From Tetrahymena elliotti 4EA (Eukaryota; Ciliophora; Oligohymenophorea; Hymenostomatida; Tetrahymenidae), in the NCBI GenBank assembly GCA_000231825.2, contig JH720363.1, positions 1-64,000 on the forward strand: DNA of 64,000 nucleotides, written 5' to 3'. The first letter of the stretch is position 1. Every line of letters starts with the position of its first letter. Both the position numbers and the translations under genes were made by a program. The notes under the pieces are model-generated. The model did no database searches and was not told the origin of the DNA. It saw only the letters and a list, made by a program, of their open reading frames with translations. This document shows positions 1 through 12,935 of the stretch, one piece after another.

Positions 1-89
1 AACTTTTATTAAGTTATAAAAACTCAAACATCGAAAAAAAAATTTATTTTTTGACATAAAAAAATGAATACATCCAATTTAAAAAGAAA

Positions 90-800
90 TTTAACTTCTT
101 ATTTTAGATTTAATCTTGTAGTAAAAATAGTAGAAAAACTAAAATTTGATGATACAAGATACATTTAAAATATTATTTCATCCATAATTTAAAAAACAAA
201 TTAAAATATTAATGATCAAATGTGCAAATTATTTTATTCATTAATAAATCAGTAATATTTTTAATTTTTAATTATCGTATGCCTTATTTTGGGGAATAAA
301 TATTTTAAATAAAAATAAGAATTGTCTTTTTGATTAATTTCTAATTTTTTTAACAGTTTAGCATTTAAGTATTTTTTATACATTTAATTAAAAAAGAAAA
401 AGATTATGATTTCTAATAAACTTTTAAATTTAGACTTAATTTAGTTGTAAAAATGGTATAAAAACTAAAATTTGGTAATAGGTAGATGAAAGAGAAATTT
501 GTTGTATTATTTAATCCATAATTTCACCTTATTAACAAATTAAAATATTGATAATAAAAGTGAATAATTATTTTTTAAACAAATCAATAATATTTTTAGA
601 ATTTACATATCCTAAAAAAAATAATTATTTTTTTCTTCAAAAAATTAAATATATTGTTTAATCAAGCAGAAATAAAAACTTAACATTTTAATCTAAAGAA
701 TTTTATTTGGATAAAAATTAATTTAAATAAAAATAATAATTGTCTTTTTGATTCATTTTTGACATTATTAACAGATCAACATTTGAGTATTTATATCAAT
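90..800 (+). repeat. Two diverged copies of a 300-400 bp direct repeat
   Basis: The stretch around 105-270 is matched by 429-605: both carry TAGTAAAAATAG/TTGTAAAAATGG, then AACTAAAATTTG, then a shared ATTATTTxATCCATAATTT block and AACAAATTAAAATATT. A second block at 308-376, with AATTGTCTTTTTGATT, recurs at 725-793. The offsets differ (about 324 and 417) because the second copy has an insertion. No coding potential is visible. Confidence 0.6.
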
Positions 801-1214
801 AATGTGATAACCTACATAAAAAGGTTTATTTAATATTACAATCACATTTTTAATATTTTTTTAACACAAAAATATCACTCCAAAAACAAAAAAAAATTAA
901 ATAAATCTATTTAACAAATAAACAAAATAAATGTTTAGACTCTCATATTTGATTTATTAATTTTCAGCTTTTTAATTAAGCTATTAGTAATAATTAATTT
1001 TTTAGCTTATAGGTTGCAATAAAATAAAAAATATTTAATGAGAATCATTTTTTTAGTTTGAAATTAGTATTTCAAACCAAATTTGTTAATTTAACTAATC
1101 TTTTTGGTTTCAATTATTTGAATTTGAATCTTTATTTCTCTATTTAACTGACATCATACTCACTTTTAAATAAAATAAAAATAAGAATAAAGAAATACTA
1201 AAAAAATGAGAAAA

Positions 1215-3900
1215 AGATAAAAATTAATGAATGAATACAATCCAAACTATTAATCAGTTATTAGGAAAGTAACTCATTAATAAAAATATAAATTTATTCT
1301 TAATTGTATAATTAACATTCAAAAACTATTTTTACTAGAATGAAATTGTCAAAGTTTAGAGATGAGAGCATTTTGTTAAACATGATCCAAATTCTTTTTA
1401 ACCTATTTCACCCATATTATTCTAACTTTTAATAAATTATAAAAATTTATTGATAAAGAGATATCGAAAGAATGATAAATGCGAATTAAATATAAAAATT
1501 AATAAATCAGACAATTTAAAGTAAACCCAAATAAATTAATCTGTTATTCGTCATAAATTAAAATCTTTATTTAGTCAAAAATGCATAATTAATATTGAAG
1601 AACTATGTTTACTGGAAGCTAAGATTCAAATTTTAGAGTTTAGAGCATTTGGATAAATCAGATCCTATTCCTTGAGCACCCTTTTCACCAATGTCATCAT
1701 ACCTTTTAAAAAATTATAAAAACAAAAATTGAAACAATGAAAAAAGCCAAAAATGTTATTAAATGAATATAAAAATTAATGAATGCACAAATTTTCAAGT
1801 AAACCCAAATGAGTTAGGAAATCATTCATAAGTTTAATTTTTTATTGATTCAAATTTGTGAAATTAATATTGAAAAACTATTTTTACATTAAACAAAATT
1901 CTAAATTTTAGAGATTAGAGCATGCTGCTAAGCCGGATCCTAATTTTTAAATGCCTATCTCACCAATCCTACAGTTACTTTTAAAAAATTAAAAATAGAT
2001 ATTGGTTAGAGAAAAATTGAATTTATTTAACATAAGAATTAATGAATGAATGAGTCAAAAATAAATTTGTCAGTCATTGGCACTTAAATTAAAGTCTTTT
2101 TATTCATTCAAAACATATACTTTATATTGAAAAATCATTTTTACATTAGATAAAGAGACAAAGTTTAGAGATTAGAGTATTGCGCTAAGCAAGATCCAAT
2201 TCCTTCTGCCCCAATTTCACCAATATTGTTGTTACTTTTAAAAAATTGATTTTGTTTTTAAATTAAAAAAATAGTAGAAATAGGTCAAATATGAAGGAAA
2301 ATAATTGAGTATTCATTTATTTGGTTAATAAAGCCAAAGAGGAAGAGTGAGATATTGATAATAATAATTAATAAATGAGATAAAAAATATAAAGTAATCC
2401 CAAATAAATTAGTCAGTCAATCTGCAGCTTATAAAACAAAGTTTAATTTATTATAAAATATAATATAATATTTATATTATAAAATTATTTGTACAAAAGG
2501 TATAGAGCCAATTCTTAGAGATTAGTGCATTATGCTAGTTCAGTTCCTAACTTTTATATGCCAATTCCACCAATTTTATTGTTACTTTTATAAAATTATA
2601 AAAATTAATGTAGAATAAAGAGATATTGAAAGAATGATAAAAACATAAAGATATGAATTAGATATAAAAATTATAAGACAATTAAAAGTAAACCCAAATA
2701 AATTAATCAACCAGGCCAGTCATTCATAAAATAAAATAAATATTTATTCAAACAAAAATGTATAATTAATATTTAAAAATTATTTTTACCCGAGGTAAAG
2801 AACAAAAGTTTAAAGATTAGAGCATTTTGCTAATCCATATCCTAAATCTTAATCATACTTTTCGCCAATATTATTACTCCTGTTAAAAAGTAAAGATAAA
2901 TAATGAATAAAGAAACATAAAAAGAAAGAGGAAAGTATAAAAATATGAATTAAATGTTAAAATTGATGAATACCATATATCAAGTATTAAGTACGCCAGT
3001 AAGTGGCTCTTAAATTAAAGTTTTTCTTTATTGAAAATACATAATTAATATTACCTTAAGTCTAGAGACAAATTTTAGAGATTAGGGATTTCTGCTAAAC
3101 AAGATCCTAATTCTTATAAACCCATTTCATTAATAGGATTAAACCTTTTAAAGAATTACAATAGTAAATATTGAATTACTAAATATTTAAAGAATAAGAT
3201 AAAAATTTGATTAATGAATGAGCAAAATATTAAGTAAACCCTAAATAAATCAACTGTAGGTTGTTGATAAATTAATTTTTTACTTAATCAAAAATGAATT
3301 ATTGAAAAAATATTTTTACATGAGGAGAAGATTCAAAGTTTAGAGTTTAAAGCATTATGCTAAACCAGATCCTATTCCTAAGATACCCATATAACCAATT
3401 TAATTATTACTTTAGAAAAATTATAAAAATAATTATTGAATAAATATTAATTGAAAGAACAGAAAAAGATAAAACGTGTTAAATTAATGAAGAGGCTAAA
3501 TGTTGAGAAAGCCCAAATAAAACAGCCAATCTATCTCTCATCAGTAAGAGTATTTATTTATTCAAAAATTGGTAATTTAAGTTTAAAAGATTTATTTTAC
3601 CTTAGATCAAGAGTCAAAGTTTAGAGATTAGAGCCTTTTGCTAAGACCAATCCTAATCCTTATGCATCCATTTCCCCAATTTATTAATGACTTTAAAAAA
3701 TCATTAAAATAAATAGTGAATAGGAAAAAGATTAAAAAGTGAGATAAAGATAAAAGTTAATTAATTAGAGTCAGTCAGTCAGTCACTCATTAACTTAAGT
3801 ATTTATTTTTAAAACTTTATAATAAAGATTGAAAAACTCTTTTACCTTAGTTTAAAAGTCAAAATTGAGAGATTAGATTACTTTAAAAAAGTGTAAATAA
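1215..3900 (+). repeat. Degenerate tandem array, about ten ~265-bp units
   Basis: A recognisable core, AAAGTTTAGAGATTAGAGCA and variants, recurs near 1351, 1627, 1892, 2157, 2507, 2801, 3063, 3328, 3611 and 3857. The spacings are about 276, 265, 265, 350, 294, 262, 265, 283 and 246. Each core is followed by a GCTAAxCxxATCCTAATTCCT-like segment and a CCCATTTCACCAAT-like segment, and preceded by TTATTCAAAAAT...ATTGAAAAACTATTTTTAC. Units are clearly related but diverged, so the array is old or under weak homogenisation. The last unit (3857) is the most degraded. No unit contains an ORF. A related copy in the opposite orientation lies at 26940-27171. Confidence 0.85.
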
Positions 3901-5421
3901 AATTACATTAATTTAATATTTAAGCTTAAATATTAAGATAAATCAGAGTCCAGTAACTTTTAATCAATAAAAATAAAAATATATTTTTTGATCTTAAAAA
4001 ATTAGAGTACATCTGCTAGACTTGTAAAATATTTTATATCTTATGTTAACATTGATTTTTTTTTTTCTTATAAATTTTTTGAATATGAAATAATTAATTT
4101 TTTATCAATAGAAAAAATTAACTTTTTCAAAAAATTAATGAAAAATAAATTGAAATGTTTTGTTTGATTATTTCAAATATGAAAGAAAGAATTTACTTTT
4201 ATATATTTTTCCATAAACTTACTTCTTTTCTCTCAGTATGATAATCTAATTTAAAGATTTCAAGAAAATATAAGGAATAGTTTCAAATACCATATTCTTA
4301 AAATAAAATTTAAATTATTAGATTTTTGGCAAAAATTAACTGTTCTAAATTTTTATTGATAATTGCATGAGATAAAATAATAAATGATTTATGTTTTCTT
4401 ACATTCATAATGTAAAATTCTATTATTTAAATACTTTATTAAAAATTCAACAACAATTATTTATTTATTTCGTTTCTTTTCATAAACAATTTATTGAAAA
4501 TTAAATTTTAGAAGATTTTAAATGATCTTGTTATTGACAAATAATTTTAATTTTCATAATTTTTATCTAAAATACTTAATCAAATTCATATCAATTAGAA
4601 AATGAATTTAAAATTTTACTTTCATTAGGAATCTACAGATTTCACATTCATTAAAATTTAAGCTTAATATTGTAGGCCTAAGAAATTTTATATTATTGTG
4701 CTGTTTTGCATGTTGAGCATTTAGTGTAATCCCAAAATATGAATGCAACTATTAACTTTTCTTTTGAGCACAAAGTAGCATTTCAAATTCTGAGAGATTA
4801 TTTAATAAAATGTATTATTAATATCTTTTATAGAGTTTTTATGTTGTATATTAAAAATTAGATCTCAAAAAAATCACTATAATTATTAAAACATGCATTT
4901 TTTTAGGAGATAAAAAATCAAATTAAATTAATTTTATTTAAAAAGTTTATTGAATCGTTGAATTTAGATTAAAATCCTTCAAATGCTTAAATTTAAAAAC
5001 TATGAAACATTTTAGTTTTTCCATAGAATCAAGAAGTAATTTTGTGATAGATTTATTGGTAGATTTACTAGATAGATTTGCAAGATGTTAATAGGGCATA
5101 TTGAAGAAAATAAAATGAAAAGTAATGGAGGAGCATGAGAAGATTGAAGTATCAAATTATGAATGGAAGGAACTAAGCAGTAAAAAATATCTAATAATTA
5201 AAAGATATTTGTTTTTTTTTGTTTATTTGATTGAATGACTAATAGCTTGTTTATTTGTTTGTTTGCTTATTTATTAGTTTGTTTGCATGTATTATTATCT
5301 TTGATAGAAGGAAAAATAATATAAAAAGAAGCAAAAGAAAAATAAAAGCGAAATAAATAAAGATTAAAAATAGAGATTAAAAGAATTAATCAAATAAGAA
5401 TTGAATAGATAAGCATAAAAT

Positions 5422-7729
5422 ATGAGCACTAGTAAGTAACAAAGCATTTTAGAAAGCAACGAATTACCCGTAAATTTGGATGAATTACCAAATTTTAAGA
5501 TTAAGATTCCCTCCCAAGATATCTTTGCTAGCTATTACAATGCCAGCAGCGATTAAGATTTATAGATTTAGGTTGCAGTTTTATTCGTAAATGAATTAGA
5601 AAGATTAATGAAGGAAAAGAATACTGATGGCTTATTAGTTCTTTACGACGTTTAATTCAATAAAATCTGCTCTTCAGTCTTTAAGGAATCTGCATGGCCC
5701 GCTCCTCACGAAATTGAATTACATTAAGACATTGAACTTGACCCTGATATTGCTTATCTTTACAGTGAATTATGCTATAGACACGCTCTTGCCCGTCTTT
5801 AAAACTCCTTTGATGCTGAGTTAGTTTGCAACTCTTGGGAAAACTATAATTATATTTTTGAGACAGTTATTCACGCATAAGTTGAATATCCTCTTCCTGT
5901 TCCTTGGATTTGGGATATTATTGATGAATACATTTATCAATTTTATTTTGCTTGCAGATGGAGATACACCATCAAGCCTGACGATTAAGGTAATTAATAC
6001 AATTTATTTTAAAACAAAAGAGATAAAATGTTAGAAACAACTCCTGCTATATTTCAAAATTAAGATGATTATCTAAGCTTTTTGATATATAAAAGATATT
6101 AGCAAAAATAGCCAAAAATCCAAATGTTTTCATGCAAAGTTTCAAAAAAGTTATTAAAAAAAGAAATCATCTCTAAAGCATAGTTAGAGTTATGTCAACA
6201 GTTTCTAAAAGATCTTGTACAATAATAGCCTTCATGGCTAGCTAAAAAATAATTCATGTATTTTAAAAATAATTAACAAATGAATGATCAAATAGCAGAA
6301 ACAGTTAAATGTTGTTTCTTCAATTTAAGCTTTTAACTACAATTTTTAGAAATTAGCAAATTAAAAAAAAATAAAGATAATTTTTAAAAACAAAAAAATC
6401 TTATTAAATTTAGATTCAATATAAATTTACTTAAAATAAATTCATAATAGGTTTAAAGGAAATTTTAGCTAGGGATCCTAGAGATTTGACCTTCTGGAAT
6501 TTAGAAAATATTAATGAAAATTTCGCAAGCATTATTTAAAAGTCATAAATCTTCGAAAAGGGAGTTTTGGTTCTTAAGGAAGCTACCTAAACTTCTCATT
6601 ATTTCGGTTTCTTTGCCTTAGTTGGTTAATTAAGACTTAACGTTTTAATCGGAAACTACGATGCAGCTATTAAATCTATTGAAAACCTTGATTTTGACTC
6701 TTTAATTATCTTCTCTAAAGCTATTCCTGCTTACTTCAGTCTTTTTTACTATGCAGGTTTTGCTTACCTCATGACTGGAAGTAAAAAACAATTTATTTAT
6801 TTTAAAAAAATTAAAAATATTTATTTTGTTCAAAATTGATTTAAAGATTGAATTAATATTTATGTTAAATTTATTTTGTTAATTTGTTATTTTAAAAAAT
6901 TAAGGATACAAAGAAGCTGTTAAAGTTTTGGAATCTGTTTGCCTTATGATGAACAAATACAAGGCTTTCTTAACCAAGTAAGATAAATTAGTAGATATTT
7001 TAAGCATATTTTATATCTTTTTATTATAAAAAAAATAGGTCTTCTTAATGCGATAATATTTTGAAGTAATTGGAAAAGGCTGTCTGCTTATTTGCAATCA
7101 GTTTAGTTTTCTACCCCAACAAGGCTTCTGAAAGTACTTTCTGGTAATTTAAGGATCTTGGTATCAAGACTTCAAAATAAAACAACCAAAACAGAAACGA
7201 AAAGGAAAGAATCGTTGACAAGTTCGATAAGCTTCAAAGATACGACACTTAAACTTTTAATGAATTATTCAATTATGGTTGCCCTAAATTGATTGAACCT
7301 ATTTAGAGCTTAGATAGCTTCAAAGATATCACCAACAAAAATACTTCTGATTTAATGATTAATGCCAAGGAAAGGCTTACTAAAGAATTTAAGGTTATCT
7401 AAAATCTTAACAACTTAGCCACTGTCATGAAGTTATATAGTAAAATTAACTTAAATAAAGCTGCTTCCATAGTCAGTGTTACCAAGGAAGAATTCTTGAA
7501 CTTATTAAAGCAATATGAAAAGAGAGAAACTAGCGATTTATTGAAGACCTCCTTTGAACAAACTGTTCTTTCTCGTTTCTTCTTACCTACTCCTATCCTT
7601 AAATTCGATATTAATGGTGATAACATTACTATCAACGAATTTGTCCCTGTAAAGAATTATACTGAGTAATACTAAAAACTCAATAAAAAAATGAGTGAAA
7701 TTTGCACAGATGTCCTTAGTCTCCTTTGA
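5422..7729 (+). CDS. eIF3L: Eukaryotic translation initiation factor 3 subunit L
   Basis: Exons 5422-5989, 6451-6780, 6905-6977 and 7039-7729 join to 1662 nt, 553 residues, ending at TGA 7727-7729. eIF3L is a PCI-family subunit of the eIF3 complex, which helps load the 40S ribosome for initiation in the cytoplasm. The family match is direct. Exon 1 ends with the hallmark PVPWIWDIIDEYIYQFYFA. Exon 2 carries HYFGFFALVGQLRLNVLIG and YYAGFAYLMTG, which match the family's GYFSLVGLLRLHSLLGDY and YYYVGFAYLM. Exon 4 holds FNYGCPKLIEP, and the PCI winged-helix region ends with TINEFV. The human protein is about 564 residues, so this is full length. Introns are 461, 124 and 61 nt. Codons here are less AT-biased (more C-ending) than in the neighbours, as expected for a highly expressed gene. 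The start at 5422 is the first ATG and gives the usual N-terminal length. Confidence 0.92.
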
Positions 7730-9311
7730 AATATTTAATATAAAACTAATTAGCTTACTTGAAATTAAAATTATTTAAGCGAAAAATCAAACATATTATT
7801 AATATTAATTGTAATTACATATTGATTAAATCAGAAAATTCTTTGTTATTAATCGCTTTTTTTGATAACCAAATAAATCAATCCTCAATTATTTTCATTC
7901 ATATTTTACCTATTTCTACTATTATTTAAATTTAAAAACAAAATCAATTTTTTAAGAAATGCCTCATTTTGTTTAAATTCTTTCACATTTTTTATAAATT
8001 TATTTTTTAATTGAGCAACTTTTAACAAATTTTTAATTCAAAAATTCTAATCAAATAAAAAGATAAATTTAAATTTGAACTAAATAAACTCAGTTCAAAA
8101 AAAAAAAAAACTTAATTTAAAGATAAAATATTATAAAAAAGATGTTGTAAAATGGATTTATGAATACTTGAGTTTCATCAGTTGATTTAATCTAGAGATA
8201 TGTAAAGTAGATACAAGATAAACTAGGTTTTTATTATTAGTTAATCAGAATAGCTTTATTTTATTGATTTAGTAGAAATTTAGCATCAATTAATTTAAAT
8301 AGATTATATCAAATAGAAAAAATAAAATTTAGAAAATATATGATTATTCTCAAATTAATAAAATTAAAATGTTTCATGAATATTTGTATGAATTGATAAA
8401 TTACTCATTCATTTATGTTATGGTAATACTAAGAGAATGAAAAAATAGTTTTTAAAAATTAAGATTTTAACTTTTTATGTAAACCCTTTGAAAAAACCAA
8501 ATTTGGTGATTAATTGATTTGGTTTAATTTGTTCGTTTTTAGAAATCTTAGTATAAAAAAGAAAATTCATTAAATGGAAGGTATCTTTTAATATTCTAAT
8601 CAAATAAATGTTTGATGAAATTATTGTTTGAATAATTTATTTAATAAAAGAAATTAGAATTAAGGCTGATTTTATTTATTAATTTTGATGTCAAATGCTA
8701 TTAATGCTGAAAGGTCGAGAATCTATTTAAAAAGTGAATAATTTTGATAAGTATTTGACGATCTTTGATAAAAAATTTAAAAAAATATTTGAATAGTTGG
8801 TGATGCAAGATATTTTAGATGTAAACTTTATATACAATTGATATCATAAAAACAAATATTAAAATTAATTTATAAGGTAGGTTGATAGGGTCTTTTTATT
8901 TAATGAGGATAAATAATAGTTTAGTACATTTAATGGTGATGAATAAAGTAAATTAAGTTAACCAAGTAATTCTACTCTTCTGAGTAAAATTGAGCTTGTT
9001 TATTTTTGTGTTAAGTCAACAGACAGGTTTTTATTTAGATTAGTGCTGATTAATTTTTTTTAAACTAAAATTTAATCAGTATTGATAATAATTTGAAAAG
9101 TTTTTAAGTTCATTTTTTTGTTGTTTGAATATTATCATCATCATCATCATCATCATCATCACAAACTTACTTAAATAAATCTTAAAGCATAGTTTCTAAA
9201 TAAAAAATTCTTAAACTAAGATAGAATTTATTTAATTTTTGACTTATTTTGAAATAGCTTGACTAGTTAATTAATAAATGGCAATAAATTCATAAAATAA
9301 ATTGCATTGTT
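7730..9311. other. Intergenic region, no gene seen
   Basis: This is AT-rich sequence between the converging eIF3L and 9312-10946 genes. It has a poly-A run near 8099-8111 and a trinucleotide microsatellite at 9134-9160. TGA is frequent in all frames and I see no coding stretch. Confidence 0.6.
9134..9160 (+). repeat. (ATC)9 microsatellite
   Basis: Nine perfect ATC units lie in non-coding DNA about 150 bp past the stop codon of the gene on the minus strand. Confidence 0.9.
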
Positions 9312-10946
9312 TCAATAATTTTATATTGATCTATACTCTTTTTTTAGTTTTTTAACTATTACACGAGCTTCTTCATGAGAAATACCAAATTATTTGGCAG
9401 TTCCGTGATAGTTTTTTGACCTCTTGTGGTATTTTAGAAGTTCCATTTATTGGTCTTTTGGTAATGTTATGGGTACATCTGGGTATTCATCATCTCCTGC
9501 GTTTTAAGTTTATTCTGCTTTCTTTTTAGCTTGTGCAGGGACATTTTGGGGTTTTTAATGAGAGGTTTCATTGTTTCTTGTGTTCTTAGGCTTTTAAGCT
9601 GGTTGCTAGGGTTGTCTTCTTTTAGTTTTTTTAGTTTCTTCTACACTTTCATCATTGCCATCATCCTTATCTTAATTGCTTGTTTCACTCTCTTCATTAT
9701 AATATCTGGTGTTATTTTTACTGTTGTCTCTTCTTTTATTCAATAATCCTAGAGATTCTAGTTCGGGATCTGTAACAGGTCTTCTCTTTCTGGAAGAAAT
9801 ATATTTAGGTTGGTAATCATTTCCAACAGTATTATTTGAATTATTATAGCTTGATTTACTAGCACTATACCCAACATTTCCTTTAGATCCTGCTCCACTA
9901 GATCTGGTGTTAATAAATCTCTTTTGTTATAATTGTTGGTGACAGTATTAAATGCGCTGTTTTTAAGTCTTATTTTATGCCTCTTAATTATGTTACTGTT
10001 ATGCCGCGTTTTATTTATTGAGTGCAGATTTATTGCGCGTTTTGTCAAAAGTTGAAATAGTTGATGCAGCTGAAGAAGGCTGATCTTTTTATGATTGCAA
10101 TGCACTTTATTATGATTGTTAACTTTATCCATTTTGATTTTCTGCTACCATTCCCTTTTTATGATTCTCCACATTATTAATATCTTACAAAACTTTAGGT
10201 AAGCTGAATTTAGCATATCCTTAACCAACTTTTGAGTATTCAGCAAAAATATCTTCTTCACTTGATTCATTTTTAACATGTTCATCTTCCTTATCAGATG
10301 ATGTATTAATGCGCAATCCTAATTGATGAATCTGTTTATCTTATTATTGTAGCTATTATTTTTACTAAGGTGGCTATTAAGAGACGATTGCATTTATAAT
10401 TTTTATTTCTTCCTGTTTTTTTTCATCTGAGCTTTAATGATCAGTTGATTTTCTATCATTTTCATCTTCAGTAATAATTTTAGACCTCTCATCATCGTCA
10501 TCACTAGAATCTTCGTATGATACAATTTCGAATTCAACGTCATCTATATCATCATCTTAATCTTGTTAACCTTTTTGTTCGGTGCATGATTTCAAAATTT
10601 GTTAAATCTCAGAGTAATCATTTTTCTTTTATTGTCTTTCTTCATTAATTTTCTTCTCCTCAGTAGTAGATTTACCAGTTTACAATTGCTTATATGTATT
10701 TCCATTTCTTTAATATGGCGCGGTAGCTGCGTTTTAGCTAGCTACACCAGAATTAAATACAGATCCAAATTATTAAAAATTGTTCTCACCAGAAGAGTTT
10801 TCAATCTAGAGAGCAGATTGTTCTTAATTTGATTTATTAGCGTGTTGTTTGCTATTCAAAAAACTAGGCTTAACATCCTTTCCACTTGTAAGTAAATTAT
10901 ACTCTCGTGAGACTTATACTTCTTTTCTGTTTTCTTAAATACTCAT
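9312..10946 (-). CDS. Acidic, Gln-rich protein with HTH-like C-terminus
   Basis: Single exon, 1635 nt, 544 residues under TAA/TAG=Gln, from ATG at 10946 to TGA at 9314-9312. I do not recognise the family. The N-terminal part has an acidic block (DDDIDDVEFEIVSYEDSSDD) at about residues 135-155, then a poly-Gln/Pro stretch. The middle is Gln/Asn/Ser-rich. A basic SSRKRRPVTDPELESLG segment follows and could serve as a nuclear localisation signal. The last ~45 residues differ: they are compact and basic (YHGTAKQFGISHEEARVIVK), with the spacing of a helix-turn-helix in which a small GTAKQFGIS turn precedes a basic helix. This suggests a nuclear DNA- or chromatin-associated role, which is inference only. 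The plus-strand ORF at 9531 and the minus ORF at 9758-10132 are out-of-frame shadows of this gene. Confidence 0.8.
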
Positions 10947-11493
10947 AACTGCTGCTTGCTTGTGCTGATACCTGCTTATTTATTATTTAATAAATCTGCG
11001 CTAAGATTACTTTACTTGTAAAATCTCCTCTTTATTTAATTTAATTAAATATTTATAATTGATTATGGTGTTTGATAATTGATATATCAATAATTATCTA
11101 ATCTCTTCATTCATTTTTCATGAATTAAATACTTTTTGTTTAATCAATTTGATAAGTAATAATGAATGTACCTTTTGGAAACTCCAGAAAATACTGTAAA
11201 TTTTTGTATGCACAATCTAATTCACACATAGACATTAACTCGGTCAATAAATTAATGATTCAACCAATCTATATAGCAATATCAATAAATTAATAATTTT
11301 AAAATGTTAGATTTTTATTAAATTGCAGAAAATACTATAATAAATTACTAATTTTAAAAATATAGTGTGCCATTACCAATTAAATAGCTAATAAATTTCT
11401 GACCACCGACCTACGTATTTTCAAATAAATAAACAAATATCAAAGCAAATATAAATAAAAACAAATTCAAAAAACTATTTTATAGTGTTGCAT
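10947..11493. other. Intergenic region, no gene seen
   Basis: About 550 bp of AT-rich DNA, probably the promoter region of the 9312-10946 gene plus the 3' flank of the next minus-strand gene. No motif stood out. Confidence 0.55.
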
Positions 11494-12034
11494 TCAATAA
11501 AGAAATTTTAATTGTTTTTATAATTAAATTTATTAATCTTTTTATTCTTATTCATTTATATTAATTATTTAACAATTCTCTATATTTTCCTCTTCATTAT
11601 TTTTTACATTTTTTAATCTTCTTTTTTTGCCACATACTAATGAATCTATTTTAGGAGTAGTATCAAATCTTTAATCTATATAATAGTGTAGATCTTCCAT
11701 TTCTAATCCTTCGCTCAACAAGCTTGGACTCAGCTCTCTTTTTGTAGAACCTTTACTATAATCAGTATCCATATTTTCCAAAAAAGAGTTCGATCTTTTA
11801 ACCTTTATTTTTTAATAAAACAAACAATCAATCAAAACAATAATGTGTTTCAATTTAGGACATTTAATTAATATAGATAAAATTAAAAGTAAATACCTAA
11901 GGAGTCTCAAATGAAGAAAAATATTTGGGTGCTTCTACTTACATTTGTTATTTTTAAGATCCTTAAAAGAAAAGGTTACCCTTCTCAGCATTTATTTAAA
12001 AAATATTTTTTTCTACTACTGAATTAGATTGCAT
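11494..12034 (-). CDS. Small hypothetical protein, two exons
   Basis: Exon 1 is 12034-11897 (46 codons) and exon 2 is 11802-11494, ending in TGA. The 94-nt intron has a GTATTTAC 5' end and a TAAAG 3' end. The product is 148 residues. No family is recognised. Visible features are a Gln/Ser-rich N-terminus, a KRSNSFLENMD segment, a KRELSPSLLSEG segment with an SP site, a basic CGKKRRLKNVK patch that could be a nuclear localisation signal, and a Gln/Lys-rich C-terminus. The two reading frames join in phase 0, which supports the splice model. It lies on the same strand as the genes on both sides. Confidence 0.6.
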
Positions 12035-12935
12035 GCTTATAATTTTAATTTATCAAAATTTACTTACTGAAAGCTTGATAATTAATTAAATTAATAGTGA
12101 TAAATTTGTTAAATTGGTTGCTTGATTACTATTGATGCTGATTTTATATTTAAAATATTTAGCATAGATATTGTTAATTACTCTTAAGTTAAATCATTTT
12201 ATTTATATTTATCAAGCCAAAAATGTTTCTTTTATATATAAAACACTTGAATAGATTATAAACATCTATAAAAGCTTGATGTATTTTCAATAAATTTCAA
12301 AAGCAAAATTAGCGCCACAATTAAAAATAGATCCGTTTCAATCAGATCAAATATATTAACACCAAATGATCAATCCCTATTACATTTTTCTAATAAGAAA
12401 TTTAATTTAAAACAAATTAATTAGGAAAATTAATCAAAATTTTAATTGAAATTATTTGTAAAATAATAACATAAAACTTGAATCAAATTTATTATTAAAC
12501 AAGATACGTTGATCATATATTCAGAAAAATAGGTAGGAGTTCCTAAAAAAGAATCTAAAATAAAATAAAGATTTTTTCAATTCTACCATTCATCTAATTT
12601 TACTCAAATATTCAACTTTTCCCTGAATAAAATGGATTAAATTATTTTAACCATAGAATATAAATTAATTGCTTTTCATTTTAATGAAAAATCTATAAAT
12701 AATATGATAATAAACACTATCTTCATCTTAAAAAATTAAAAAGTAATTTATTATTAATTAGTTAAATATTTTAGTTCTAACAAATGACAAGGATGTTAAC
12801 AACTTTATTCAAATGAAGGTAGGAGTTAAAAATATTAATAAAAAGAATATAATTTATTACTTGAAACAAATAATTTTAGTAAATTTATGTAGTGAAGTAA
12901 GCAGTTAAAAAGATTAATAAATATTATTAAAATAA
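12035..12935. other. Intergenic region, no gene seen
   Basis: AT-rich DNA between two minus-strand genes. No convincing frame, RNA gene or repeat was seen. Confidence 0.5.

Larger units (their letters stand above)
1..5421. other. Gene-free, repeat-rich intergenic region
   Basis: No reading frame here looks like protein under the ciliate code. The left part contains a diverged direct repeat (about 90-800). The middle (about 1215-3900) is a degenerate tandem array. The right part (3900-5421) is plain AT-rich DNA with a T/G-biased stretch of TTTG-like steps near 5208-5290, ending at the start of the eIF3L gene. If the assembly were germline (micronuclear), a block like this could be an eliminated sequence; nothing in the sequence decides that. 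Confidence 0.7.

Noticed and set aside
9531..10132. ORFs on both strands within 9531-10132
   Set aside because: Out-of-frame or antisense to the 544-residue gene, whose frame is continuous under the ciliate code.
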